Positions 7,914 through 17,298 of a DNA stretch of 64,000 nt are shown piece by piece. The DNA lies in assembly GCF_002163675.1 (NCBI RefSeq), contig NZ_CP019334.1:1312001-1376000 (forward strand), given 5' to 3'. The notes beneath the pieces were generated by a model. That model searched no databases. It was not told where the DNA came from and saw only the letters and a program-made list of their open reading frames with translations. The translations under genes were made by a program, and so were the position numbers. This DNA comes from Polaribacter sp. SA4-12 (lineage in GTDB: Bacteria; Bacteroidota; Bacteroidia; Flavobacteriales; Flavobacteriaceae). Each line of letters opens with the position of its first letter. Position 1 is the first letter of the stretch.

Positions 7914-10900
7914 ATGATGATAAAATTTAAAGTCACGATTATTGCATGCCTAATATTATGTATGCAGAATGTTTTTTCGCAAAACAAGACAATTACTGGT
8001 CAGGTAACAGATTCCTCAGGAAACATTTTACCCGGAGTATCAGTTGTTATTAAAGGAACAACCAAAGGTGCAAATACCGATTTTGAAGGTAACTATTCTT
8101 TATCTGGTGTTTCTCCTAACAACGAGTTAATTTTTTCTTATTTAGGAATGAATTCCCTAACAATTCTTGTAGGAAACAAAACTAAAATTAATGCAGTCTT
8201 ACAAGATAATCTAGAGTCTTTAGATGAAATTGTAGTTGTTGGTTATGGTAGCAAGAAAAAAAGTTTGGTTACAGGAGCAATATCAAGTATTGACTCAAAA
8301 CAAATTAAAAGTTCTTCAAACCAAAGAGTAGAAGCTGTTTTACAAGGTAGAACATCTGGTGTTACAGTATCTTCTTCTTCTGGTTCTCCTGGTTCTGGAG
8401 CAAAGATAAGAATTCGTGGAACTGGTTCTAGTGGAAATTCTCAACCTTTATTTATAGTTGATGGAATGAAAGCATCATCTATTGCAGATATTGCTCCATC
8501 AGATATTGCAAATATTGAAATCTTAAAAGATGCTGCTTCAGCTGCAATATATGGTACAGAAGGTGCAAATGGTGTTGTTATTATAACAACAAAAAGAGGA
8601 AAAAAAGGAGGATTACAAGTATCTTTTAATTCTCAATTAGGTATTCAAACTTTAAGAACAGATATGGAGCTAATGAATGCTTCACAATTTGTTACTTACA
8701 TGAATGAAGCTGGTATAACAAGTGTTGTAGATAATGGATATGATACAAATTGGATAGACGAAACATTTTCTCCTGCAATTATGCATAGAAATGATATTAA
8801 TTTATCTGGAGCAACAGATAATTTTTCTTACTATACTTCTGCTTCTCACTTAAACCAAGATGGTATTATTGACGGAGGAAACTCTTCTTTCGAAAGATCT
8901 ACATTTAGAGTAAATTTAAAAGGTGATGTTGCTAAATGGTTAGAAGTTGGTGTAAACGCTACATATTCTTCTTCTGATAAAAGTGGAATCCCAGAAAATA
9001 GTGATACAAGAGGTGTAATACAAAACATGCTTATTTTAGACCCATTAACTCCCTTAACTTATGCTAACGGACAAGTACCTGCTATCGTTAGACAAAACTC
9101 AATCGATAACGGAGTGCCGTTATTAAGAGATAGAAATGGTAATGTATATGGATACCCGAGTTATTCTAATGGAGAGGTAATAAACCCTGTTGCGTATGCA
9201 AATGAAATAACTAAAACAACAGTAGATTCTTATCAATTATTAACTTCTGCTTATTTGAAGTTTAAACCTTTTGAAGGCTTTTCATTTACTACTAGATTTG
9301 GTTATGATGAAAATCAATGGGATACAAGAAATACAATTAACCCTTACTATGTATCATCTATAGCATCTAACACTACTTATAGTGGTTCTCAAAGTATTGT
9401 AGAATCTAAAAGATGGTTGTGGGAAAACTTTGCTTCTTATGAAAAAGCGCTGGGTAATCATAATTTTAAATTATTAGCAGGATATTCAGCAGAAAACACA
9501 AGAGTTAAAACACCAACATCTAGAAGTGGTTCTACTGCTATTGCTAATTTTACAGGCTTTGATTTTGATTTACCTGACTTTAATACACAAGTAAATCAAA
9601 TAGATCCTTCTCCAGATAACATGGTTTCTATGTTTGGTAGATTATCTTATGATTATTTAGGTAAATATTTATTTGAAGCTTCTATAAGAAGAGATAAATC
9701 AGATAAATTCCCTACTGCTAATAAAGTTGGTTCTTTCCCTGCATTTTCAGCAGGTTGGGTAGCTTCAAAAGAAGATTTTTGGAGTGATGATTCTAAAATC
9801 GATTATTTTAAATTAAGAGCAAGTTGGGGACAAAACGGAAGTAGAAGTAACTTAAGTGGTAACTCAGACAAAACATATATTACTTCAACTCTTAATGGTC
9901 AAAACATTGATTATTTAGGGTTTACTGGTGCACAAATTACAGGATATTCAAATACAAATTTAGTTTGGGAAACATCAGAACAATTAGATTTAGGTGTAGA
10001 TTTAAGAGCATTCGATAACAGATTAAGTTTTTCTATGGATTATTATGTAAAAACAACTAGAGATGCAATTGTTAATGATGGATCATTAATTACTCCTGGT
10101 TCTGCAGGTTTTGTATCTAATGAATTTAATGCTGGTACTATAGAAAACAAAGGTTTTGAATTTGAAGTTGGTTATGGAGATACTACAGATGGTGGTCTTA
10201 GATATAACATTAATGCAAACTTATCAACTCTACAAAATAAAGTAACAGAAATTCTTATTGTTGAAGAAGGTTCTTACCTTACTGGTGCTGGTGCTCCTCA
10301 AAATGCAGATGGAATTACAAGATTTATGGAAGGACAACCTTCTTGGTATTTCCATGGATATAAAACAAATGGAATAGATTCAGCTACTGGTGAAGTTATA
10401 ATTGTAGATACAGATGGTGTAGCAGGTATTACAAATGCTGATAAAACAAACATAGGTTCTCCACATCCAGATGTATTATTTGGTGGTAACATTAGCTTAG
10501 GTTATAAAGCATTTGATTTTAACTTACAATTTCAAGGTACAATTGGTAATGATATAATTTCAACTTATCACCAACCTTCTAGAGCAATTACAAACAAACC
10601 AGTACACTTTTTTACTGAAAGATGGCAAAACCCTGGAGATGTAGCTTCTTTTCCTGGAGCAGCAAGTGTAATTGCATCTTATGATACAGATTTAATGGTA
10701 GAAGATGGTTCTTTCATGAGAATTAAACAAATTCAATTTGGATATACTTTACCTGAGCACATAACAAACAGAATACATGTAAAAAACTTAAGAATGTATG
10801 TATCTCTAGATGACTATTTTACCTTTACAGGATATAAAGGTTTAGATCCTGAAATTGGGAATTTTAACTATAATTCTATAGGTGTAGATAGAGGATTTTA

Positions 10901-10946
10901 TCCTACAGCTGCAAAAGCAGTATTTGGACTTTCTTTAGACTTTTAA
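7914..10946 (+). CDS. susC: SusC-family TonB-dependent outer-membrane transporter
   Basis: 1010 residues. Signal peptide ending near VFSQ; a carboxypeptidase-D regulatory-like domain at about 24-105 (ITGQVTDSSGNILPGVSV, DFEGNYSL); the SusC linker DEIVVVGYG; the plug domain (IRIRGTGSSG, LFIVDG, EILKDAASAAIYG, GVVIITTK); then a long beta-barrel ending in FGLSLDF with a terminal aromatic residue. SusC proteins import glycan oligomers through the outer membrane using TonB energy, in a complex with SusD. The SusD gene follows 19 bases later. The start is the first of two adjacent ATGs. The substrate cannot be read from this protein; the neighbouring enzymes suggest a beta-glucan. Confidence 0.96.
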   Translation: MMIKFKVTIIACLILCMQNVFSQNKTITGQVTDSSGNILPGVSVVIKGTTKGANTDFEGNYSLSGVSPNNELIFSYLGMNSLTILVGNKTKINAVLQDNLESLDEIVVVGYGSKKKSLVTGAISSIDSKQIKSSSNQRVEAVLQGRTSGVTVSSSSGSPGSGAKIRIRGTGSSGNSQPLFIVDGMKASSIADIAPSDIANIEILKDAASAAIYGTEGANGVVIITTKRGKKGGLQVSFNSQLGIQTLRTDMELMNASQFVTYMNEAGITSVVDNGYDTNWIDETFSPAIMHRNDINLSGATDNFSYYTSASHLNQDGIIDGGNSSFERSTFRVNLKGDVAKWLEVGVNATYSSSDKSGIPENSDTRGVIQNMLILDPLTPLTYANGQVPAIVRQNSIDNGVPLLRDRNGNVYGYPSYSNGEVINPVAYANEITKTTVDSYQLLTSAYLKFKPFEGFSFTTRFGYDENQWDTRNTINPYYVSSIASNTTYSGSQSIVESKRWLWENFASYEKALGNHNFKLLAGYSAENTRVKTPTSRSGSTAIANFTGFDFDLPDFNTQVNQIDPSPDNMVSMFGRLSYDYLGKYLFEASIRRDKSDKFPTANKVGSFPAFSAGWVASKEDFWSDDSKIDYFKLRASWGQNGSRSNLSGNSDKTYITSTLNGQNIDYLGFTGAQITGYSNTNLVWETSEQLDLGVDLRAFDNRLSFSMDYYVKTTRDAIVNDGSLITPGSAGFVSNEFNAGTIENKGFEFEVGYGDTTDGGLRYNINANLSTLQNKVTEILIVEEGSYLTGAGAPQNADGITRFMEGQPSWYFHGYKTNGIDSATGEVIIVDTDGVAGITNADKTNIGSPHPDVLFGGNISLGYKAFDFNLQFQGTIGNDIISTYHQPSRAITNKPVHFFTERWQNPGDVASFPGAASVIASYDTDLMVEDGSFMRIKQIQFGYTLPEHITNRIHVKNLRMYVSLDDYFTFTGYKGLDPEIGNFNYNSIGVDRGFYPTAAKAVFGLSLDF

Positions 10947-10965
10947 TAAAAAAATATAACATATT

Positions 10966-12504
10966 ATGAAAAAAACATTTTTAACAATTATTGTGGTTCT
11001 TTTTCTAGGAATAATTTCTTGTAATGATGAGTTTACAGAAAACCCTAGAATAAACGTAGAAGAGCTAGAAACATTCTTTCTTGAAGAAGAAAATGTAGAA
11101 ACTGCTATTATAGGTATCTATGATTTAATGCAGCATAATTACAGTAAGGACTGGAGTAGTACTTTTCTTGTAAAATTACTTCCTGGAGATGATGCAAATG
11201 CTGCTGGTGGTAATTCTGGAGATCAAACTCAACTTCAAAACATAGATGATTATACAAATGTATCTTCTTCTAATCCGTCTATCACTAGTGTATGGGATCT
11301 TTTTTACAGAACGATTGCATTATCTAATTTAGTTATTAATAATATTACTGATGGTAATTTACCTAATAAAGATAGAGCTTTAGCGGAAGCAAAATTTATG
11401 AGAGCTTGGTGTTATTTTGAATTAACAACTATGTTTGGTGATATACCATTAAGATTAACAGTACCTGAAAAAGCAGAAGATTTTGGAATTGCAAAATCAT
11501 CAAGAGCAGATGTGTATACTCAAATTGAAAGTGACTTAACTGCTGCAATTAATGGTTTACCTGGAAAAGGAGCTTCAGATAGCTTTAGAGCTTCTAAAGA
11601 AACTGCAGAAGCATTAATGGGTAAAGTATTAGTTTTTCAAGAAAAATATAGCGATGCAATACCTTTCTTTGAATCTGTAATTAGCAATCCTGCTGTAGAT
11701 TTAGAAGCAAAATCTGAAGATGTTTGGAGTGTAGATCATGAATTCGGAATCGAATCATTATTTGAAATGGGATTTGTAACTACATCTGCTAGAGATTGGG
11801 GTAACCTTGCTTGGGGAGGTAGAAATGAAAGTAATTTACACATACAATTAATGGGACCTAGAGGTGATGGTATTTTTGACGTTACAGGTTCTGGACTTAT
11901 TAATGGATGGGGATTTAACTTACCAACTAGTAAATTAGTAGATGCTTTTGATGCAGCAGGTGATACTGAAAGAAAAGCTGCAACTCTTATGACAGAAGCT
12001 GAATTAATTAGTGCTGGTGGATCTGTAGACCCTACTGCTGCTGCTGGAGGAGTTATTTGGGATTATGAAGGTGCTATAAGAATTAAATACGGTACAAAAT
12101 TAGAAGATACAAGTGAAGGTGGTGTTAAAGAATTAAACTACGGAATTAACTATAGATTATATCGTTATGCAGAAGTATTGTTATTAGCTGCAGAGGCTTA
12201 TAATAAAGACGGACAAGATGCTAAAGCAAGAACTGAATTAAACAAAGTAAGGTTTAGAGCAGGTTTAGCAGATGTTTCAACTTCTTTAATTGGAGACGAT
12301 TTATTTGACGCAATTGTAAATGAAAAATTCTTAGAATTAGCTCATGAAGGTCAACGTTTCTGGGATTTAGTACGTTGGGGTAAAGCTGCAACAGAATTAT
12401 CTGGAACTGGTTATACTTCTACAAATGACTTATTTCCTATTCCTATTACAGAAATTGATAAAAATTCAGAATTATCTGATGCAGATCAAAATCCTGGATA
12501 TTAA
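10966..12504 (+). CDS. susD: SusD/RagB-family glycan-binding lipoprotein
   Basis: 512 residues. The lipoprotein signal ends GIISC-NDEF. The N-terminal SusD-like part has the TPR-like helices (LAEAKFMRAWCYFELTTMFGDIP is split here: AEAKFMRAW and YFELTTMFG), and the C-terminal RagB part ends with LFPIPITEID and DQNPGY, both typical. The ARTELNKVRFRAGL and AHEGQRFWDLVRWG segments are family hallmarks. It forms the lid over SusC and holds the sugar at the cell surface. It is co-transcribed with susC; a strong terminator follows. Confidence 0.96.
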   Translation: MKKTFLTIIVVLFLGIISCNDEFTENPRINVEELETFFLEEENVETAIIGIYDLMQHNYSKDWSSTFLVKLLPGDDANAAGGNSGDQTQLQNIDDYTNVSSSNPSITSVWDLFYRTIALSNLVINNITDGNLPNKDRALAEAKFMRAWCYFELTTMFGDIPLRLTVPEKAEDFGIAKSSRADVYTQIESDLTAAINGLPGKGASDSFRASKETAEALMGKVLVFQEKYSDAIPFFESVISNPAVDLEAKSEDVWSVDHEFGIESLFEMGFVTTSARDWGNLAWGGRNESNLHIQLMGPRGDGIFDVTGSGLINGWGFNLPTSKLVDAFDAAGDTERKAATLMTEAELISAGGSVDPTAAAGGVIWDYEGAIRIKYGTKLEDTSEGGVKELNYGINYRLYRYAEVLLLAAEAYNKDGQDAKARTELNKVRFRAGLADVSTSLIGDDLFDAIVNEKFLELAHEGQRFWDLVRWGKAATELSGTGYTSTNDLFPIPITEIDKNSELSDADQNPGY

Positions 12505-12535
12505 TATATTAAAGTCCCTCATTTTGAATTAAGGA

Positions 12536-12583
12536 AAATAAAGCAGTATGAATCGTAATTTCATACTGCTTTATTTATTTTTA
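12536..12583 (+). terminator. Intrinsic terminator after susD
   Basis: AAATAAAGCAGTATGAA (12536-12552) and its perfect reverse complement (12560-12576) form a 17-bp stem with a 7-base loop, followed by a T-rich run. It separates susCD from the next gene on the same strand, so the FG-GAP gene is transcribed by read-through or its own promoter. Confidence 0.85.
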
Positions 12584-12605
12584 TAGCAACCTAAAAAATA
12601 ATCTA

Positions 12606-15600
12606 ATGTTAAGAGCATTCAGTTTTTTATTTCTAATAGTAATTTTCGTTAGCTGTTCAACTAAAGATAGAGAAACTACTTTATTCTCTAAAATTTCATC
12701 AGATAAAACCAATATCAACTTTAGTAATAATATAACAGAAACAGATTCTTTAAATTATTTTAAATACGCTTCTATTTATCTTGGAGGTGGTGTTTCTGTT
12801 GGTGATATTAATAATGATGGTCTTATAGACCTTTTCTTTACAGGAAACCAAGTACCAAACAAATTATATTTAAACAAAGGCAACTTACTTTTTGAAGATA
12901 TTACAGGAAAAGCAAACATTTCTGGAGATAATAGATGGTATACAGGTACAACAATGACAGATGTAAATAACGATGGTTATTTAGATATTTATTGTTCGGT
13001 TGCAGGTAAAAACGGCATTAAAAACAATCAGCTTTTTATAAATAATCAAAATAATACGTTTACAGAAAAAGCAAAAGAATATAACATTGATGACACAGCG
13101 AACTCAATGCAGTCAACTTTTTTTGATTATGATAATGATGGAGATTTAGATCTTTATATTGCAAACTACCCTATTACACATCAATCAACATCTAACTTTA
13201 TTTATAAAAACAAAAAGGACAATGCAACACTTGCAGAATCTAATAAATTATTTAGAAATGATGGAAATACTTTTACAGATGTTACAGAACAAGCAGGCGT
13301 AAAAAATTATAGCTTGTCATTAGGTGTTTCGGCTGCAGATATCAATAATGATGGTTGGCAAGACATCTATGTTTCTAATGATTATAGTACTCCAGATTTT
13401 TTTTACATCAACAATAAAGATGGAACTTTTAAAGAAATTGTAAAAGAAGCGACTTCTCACACTTCTTTTTACGGAATGGGAATTGATGTTTCTGATATTA
13501 ATAATGATGGTTTTTTAGACCTTTTTCAAGTTGATATGGAATCTAATAATAACCGTCGTCAGAAAGCAAATATGGCAAGTATGAATCCGGAATTGTTTTA
13601 TGAAACGGTTTTATATGGATTTCATAATCAATATATGCACAACTGTTTACAATTGAATTCGGGTTTAATAAGAAATGGAATTCCTGAGTTTTCAAATATC
13701 TCAAGATTAGCAGGAATGTCTTCTACAGATTGGAGTTGGGGTCCTTTATTTGCTGATTTTGATAATGACGGATTTAAAGATTTATATATTACAAACGGAA
13801 CAAGACGAGAAGTTAATAACAAAGATTTTTTCAAAAAAATTGGACATAAAGAATATGATAAATATTCATTATTAGAAAAAAACAAAATGATTCCGAGTGA
13901 AAAGATTGACAATTTCACTTTTCAAAACTTAGGAAACCTCAACTTTAATAATGTTGGCAAAAAATGGGGTTTAGAACATAAAGGCTTTTCTAATGGAGCT
14001 GCTTATGCAGATTTAGATAATGATGGAGATTTAGAAATCATTGTAAATAATATAGATGATAAAGCTACTATCTTCAATAACAATAATTCAGAAAAAGCTA
14101 ACTATTTAAAAATAAAACTGAATGGATCTTCTAAAAATAAATTCGGATTAGGAACCAGAATTTATGCTTTTACTGCTGATAAAAAACAAATGCAAGAATT
14201 AACGCTAACAAGAGGTTATCAATCTTCAGTAGCACCAGAAATTCATTTCGGATTAAATAAAAATGAAAAAATTGACAGTTTAAAAATTATTTGGCAAAAT
14301 GGAAACATTCAAGTTTTAAAGAACGTAAAAGCAAATCAATTATTGACAATTAATTATGCTGATGCTAAGCCAAACCTCAACAAGAAAATAATCAACAAAA
14401 AAAAAACTTTATTTACAGAAGTAGATAATTTACTACAACCAAAACATAAAGAAAACGAGCTTAACGATTTTGACAAACAAGTTTTATTGCCTCACAAAAT
14501 GTCAACTTTAGGTCCTGCTCTAGCAGTTGCAGATGTAAATAATGATGGTTTAGATGATTATTTTATCGGTGGTTCTTTTGGAAATCCATCACAATTATAT
14601 TTACAAAAAGAAGGCAATTTTATAAAGGCTGAAATTCCAACTATAGAAAAAGACAAACTTTCTGAAGATTTAGGAGCATTATTTTTTGATGCTGATTTAG
14701 ATGGTGATAAAGATTTATATGTGGTTAGTGGTGGTTATGAATATGCTCAAAACTCATCAATGTTACAAGATAGATTCTATGAAAATGATGGAAAAGGTGG
14801 TTTTAAAAAATTGGTAAATAGTTTACCTAAATTTTCTAGTAGTGGCTCTAAAGCATATCAATTAGATTATAATAAAGATGGCAAACAAGATGTTTTAGTT
14901 CTTGGTAGACAAGTCTCTGGAAAATACCCTTTACCCGCAACATGTTATTTACTTAAAAATAATTCGACTCCTTCAAACATTAAATTTGAAGACACCTCTA
15001 CTACCCTATTTTCAGGTTTAGGAATGGCAACAAGTGCTGTTATTACTGATTTTAATAATGATTCTTGGCAAGATATTATTATTGTTGGCGAATGGATGAA
15101 CATAAGAGTTTTCAAAAATAACAAAGGAACTTTTACTGAAGTTTCTGAAGAAATGAGATTAACAAAAGACACTACTGGTTGGTGGTGGAGCATTAATCAA
15201 GGAGATTTTGACAATGATGGTGATATAGACTACATTTTAGGAAATAATGGCTTAAACTATAAATACAAAGCCACTGAGAATGAAACTTTTGATATTTATG
15301 TCAATGATTTTGATAACAATAAAAAAAGCGACATTGTTTTAAGTTATTATAATGAAGGGAAACAATATCCACTTCGTGGAAGACAATGTTCATCTCAACA
15401 AATACCAGGAATCAAGAATAAATTTAAAGATTACAATGAATTTTCTCAAGCTACTTTAGTTGATGTTTATGGAAAACAAAATTTAGAAAATGCTTTACAT
15501 TATCAAGTAAAATCTTTTGCAAGTATTTATTTAGAAAACAAAGGCGATACTTTTGCAATTCACAAACTTCCTATTGAAGCTCAATTTTCTAGCATTCAAA

Positions 15601-15881
15601 AAATATTGGTGAATGATTATGATAAAGATGGAAAACTAGATGCTATTATTGCGGGTAACTTACATAATTCAGAAGTTGAAACGCCAAGAAATGACGCTAG
15701 TTATGGAGTGTTTTTAAAAGGAAAAGGAGATGGAACATTTAAACCAACTTCTGTCTTAGAAAGTGGTTTTTATACTTCTGGTGATGTAAAAGAAATGTCT
15801 GAAATAACAATTAATAATGAACATTACATTATCATTGGTAAAAATAATGATGCAGTACAATACTTAAAAATTGAAAAATAG
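12606..15881 (+). CDS. FG-GAP/VCBS repeat lipoprotein with ASPIC/UnbV domain
   Basis: 1091 residues. Lipoprotein signal ending FVSCSTKD. The protein is built from repeated FG-GAP calcium-binding blades (DINNDGLIDLFF, DVNNDGYLDIY, DYDNDGDLDLYIAN, DFDNDGFKDLYITNG and more), with an ASPIC/UnbV segment near residues 500-570 (LTRGYQSSVAPEIHFGL, LKIIWQNG) followed by a second set of blades. The D-x-D-x-D-G loops imply calcium binding and a beta-propeller fold. Proteins of this type often sit beside SusCD pairs in flavobacteria; their function is unproven, with surface glycan binding the usual guess. It ends 2 bases before the convergent permease gene. Confidence 0.9.
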   Translation: MLRAFSFLFLIVIFVSCSTKDRETTLFSKISSDKTNINFSNNITETDSLNYFKYASIYLGGGVSVGDINNDGLIDLFFTGNQVPNKLYLNKGNLLFEDITGKANISGDNRWYTGTTMTDVNNDGYLDIYCSVAGKNGIKNNQLFINNQNNTFTEKAKEYNIDDTANSMQSTFFDYDNDGDLDLYIANYPITHQSTSNFIYKNKKDNATLAESNKLFRNDGNTFTDVTEQAGVKNYSLSLGVSAADINNDGWQDIYVSNDYSTPDFFYINNKDGTFKEIVKEATSHTSFYGMGIDVSDINNDGFLDLFQVDMESNNNRRQKANMASMNPELFYETVLYGFHNQYMHNCLQLNSGLIRNGIPEFSNISRLAGMSSTDWSWGPLFADFDNDGFKDLYITNGTRREVNNKDFFKKIGHKEYDKYSLLEKNKMIPSEKIDNFTFQNLGNLNFNNVGKKWGLEHKGFSNGAAYADLDNDGDLEIIVNNIDDKATIFNNNNSEKANYLKIKLNGSSKNKFGLGTRIYAFTADKKQMQELTLTRGYQSSVAPEIHFGLNKNEKIDSLKIIWQNGNIQVLKNVKANQLLTINYADAKPNLNKKIINKKKTLFTEVDNLLQPKHKENELNDFDKQVLLPHKMSTLGPALAVADVNNDGLDDYFIGGSFGNPSQLYLQKEGNFIKAEIPTIEKDKLSEDLGALFFDADLDGDKDLYVVSGGYEYAQNSSMLQDRFYENDGKGGFKKLVNSLPKFSSSGSKAYQLDYNKDGKQDVLVLGRQVSGKYPLPATCYLLKNNSTPSNIKFEDTSTTLFSGLGMATSAVITDFNNDSWQDIIIVGEWMNIRVFKNNKGTFTEVSEEMRLTKDTTGWWWSINQGDFDNDGDIDYILGNNGLNYKYKATENETFDIYVNDFDNNKKSDIVLSYYNEGKQYPLRGRQCSSQQIPGIKNKFKDYNEFSQATLVDVYGKQNLENALHYQVKSFASIYLENKGDTFAIHKLPIEAQFSSIQKILVNDYDKDGKLDAIIAGNLHNSEVETPRNDASYGVFLKGKGDGTFKPTSVLESGFYTSGDVKEMSEITINNEHYIIIGKNNDAVQYLKIEK

Positions 15882-15883
15882 AT

Positions 15884-17224
15884 TTAGAGAAGAAATGATA
15901 ATATCATTACGCAACTAAAACCAACGAGCGATAAAATAATTGTCATTACAGACCAACTTCTAAACGTTTGTTTTTCGTCAATATTTAAATATTTACTTAC
16001 TAACCAAAAGCCACTATCATTTACATGAGACATTATTGAGGCTCCAGCTGCTATTGCAATTACTAAAAGTGCTTTGTCTATTTCTGTAATTGAATCCGCT
16101 AATAAAGGCGCTGTAATACCAGCAGAAGTTATCATTGCAACTGTTGATGAACCCTGTAAAACCCTTACAATTACTGCAGCTAAAAAGGCAAAGACAAGAA
16201 TACTTATACCTTTATCTGCAAAATAATTGGCAAGCATTGTACCTGTTCCTGTATTTATTAAAATTTGTTTAAAAACGCCACCTGCTCCAGTTAATAATAT
16301 AATAATACCTGCAGCTTCCATAGATTTTGTTGTTATTTTTAATAACGTTTCTTTATGATAACCTCTTTTAATTCCTAATAAATACCATGCAATTAAATTA
16401 GCAATTATTAATGCGGTAAATGGATGCCCAATCATTTGCAACCAGTTTTTAACATTTTCAGGAATAGTACCTTCATCGAATAAAGGGCTATTTAAAACGG
16501 TATTACTCACTATTAAAATAATAGGAATACCAATTATAGCAAGTATCATTCCTACTGCAGGAGATTCTTTATGATTTTGTTTGTCATCTATTTTAGGTGC
16601 TTCAACAAATATTTTTTTTGAAATATATTTTGCAAATAATGGTCCACTAATAATAGCAGAAGGAATTCCTACAATAAAACCAAAGAAGATAACCCAACCT
16701 AAATCTGCTTTTAAAATATCTGCAACAGCAACTGGTCCAGGTGTTGGAGGAATAAATGCATGCGTAATTGCCAAACCTGATAATAAAGGAATTGCATATA
16801 ACAAGAGTGATTTTTTAGTTTTCCTTTGCAGTGAATAGATTAATGGGACTAAAATGATAAATGCAACATCGAAAAAAACAGGAATTGCAATAAAAAAACC
16901 TGTTATCATCAGTGCCCAAGAAGCATTTTTTTCTCCGAATTTATGTAATAAATAATTCGCCAAAGCTTCAGCACCACCAGAGTGTTCTAAAATTGCTCCA
17001 AACATTGCCCCTAATCCTACAACTGTAGCTACAAAACCTAAAGTATTTCCCATACCTTCTATTATAGTGCGGATAATATCTAAAGGATCCATTCCTGAAA
17101 ATATTCCAACAGAAATACTTGCAATTAAAAGTGCAATGAAAGCAGGAATTCTAAATTTAAGAATTAAGATAAGTAAAATAGCTATTCCAATAAAAACTGC
17201 AGAAATAAGAGTAAAATCTATCAT
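15884..17224 (-). CDS. GntP-family gluconate/aldonate:H+ symporter
   Basis: 446 residues, almost all hydrophobic, with about 12 membrane helices. Signature segments of the GntP family: HAFIPPTPGPVAVADIL, GAGGVFKQIL, VLQGSSTVAMITSAGI and SHVNDSGFW. These carriers import gluconate and related sugar acids with protons. It follows the GH3/SMP-30 gene group on the same strand but is separated from it by a strong terminator at 17242-17288. Together with the SMP-30-type lactonase gene it suggests uptake of an aldonic acid made from sugar lactones. The substrate is inferred. Confidence 0.93.
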   Translation of the reverse strand: MIDFTLISAVFIGIAILLILILKFRIPAFIALLIASISVGIFSGMDPLDIIRTIIEGMGNTLGFVATVVGLGAMFGAILEHSGGAEALANYLLHKFGEKNASWALMITGFFIAIPVFFDVAFIILVPLIYSLQRKTKKSLLLYAIPLLSGLAITHAFIPPTPGPVAVADILKADLGWVIFFGFIVGIPSAIISGPLFAKYISKKIFVEAPKIDDKQNHKESPAVGMILAIIGIPIILIVSNTVLNSPLFDEGTIPENVKNWLQMIGHPFTALIIANLIAWYLLGIKRGYHKETLLKITTKSMEAAGIIILLTGAGGVFKQILINTGTGTMLANYFADKGISILVFAFLAAVIVRVLQGSSTVAMITSAGITAPLLADSITEIDKALLVIAIAAGASIMSHVNDSGFWLVSKYLNIDEKQTFRSWSVMTIILSLVGFSCVMILSFLL

Positions 17225-17241
17225 AATAGTATTTGTCTAAA

Positions 17242-17288
17242 AAAAAATAACTGTCAAAAAGAGAGTTCCTTTTTGACAGTTATTTTTT
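17242..17288 (-). terminator. Intrinsic terminator between the GH3 gene and the GntP permease
   Basis: A 20-bp perfect stem (17242-17261 with 17269-17288) around a 7-base loop, with A/T ends, so T-runs follow on both strands. On the reverse strand it lies right after the GH3 stop codon at 17299. Confidence 0.85.
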
Positions 17289-17298
17289 AATAAAAAGT

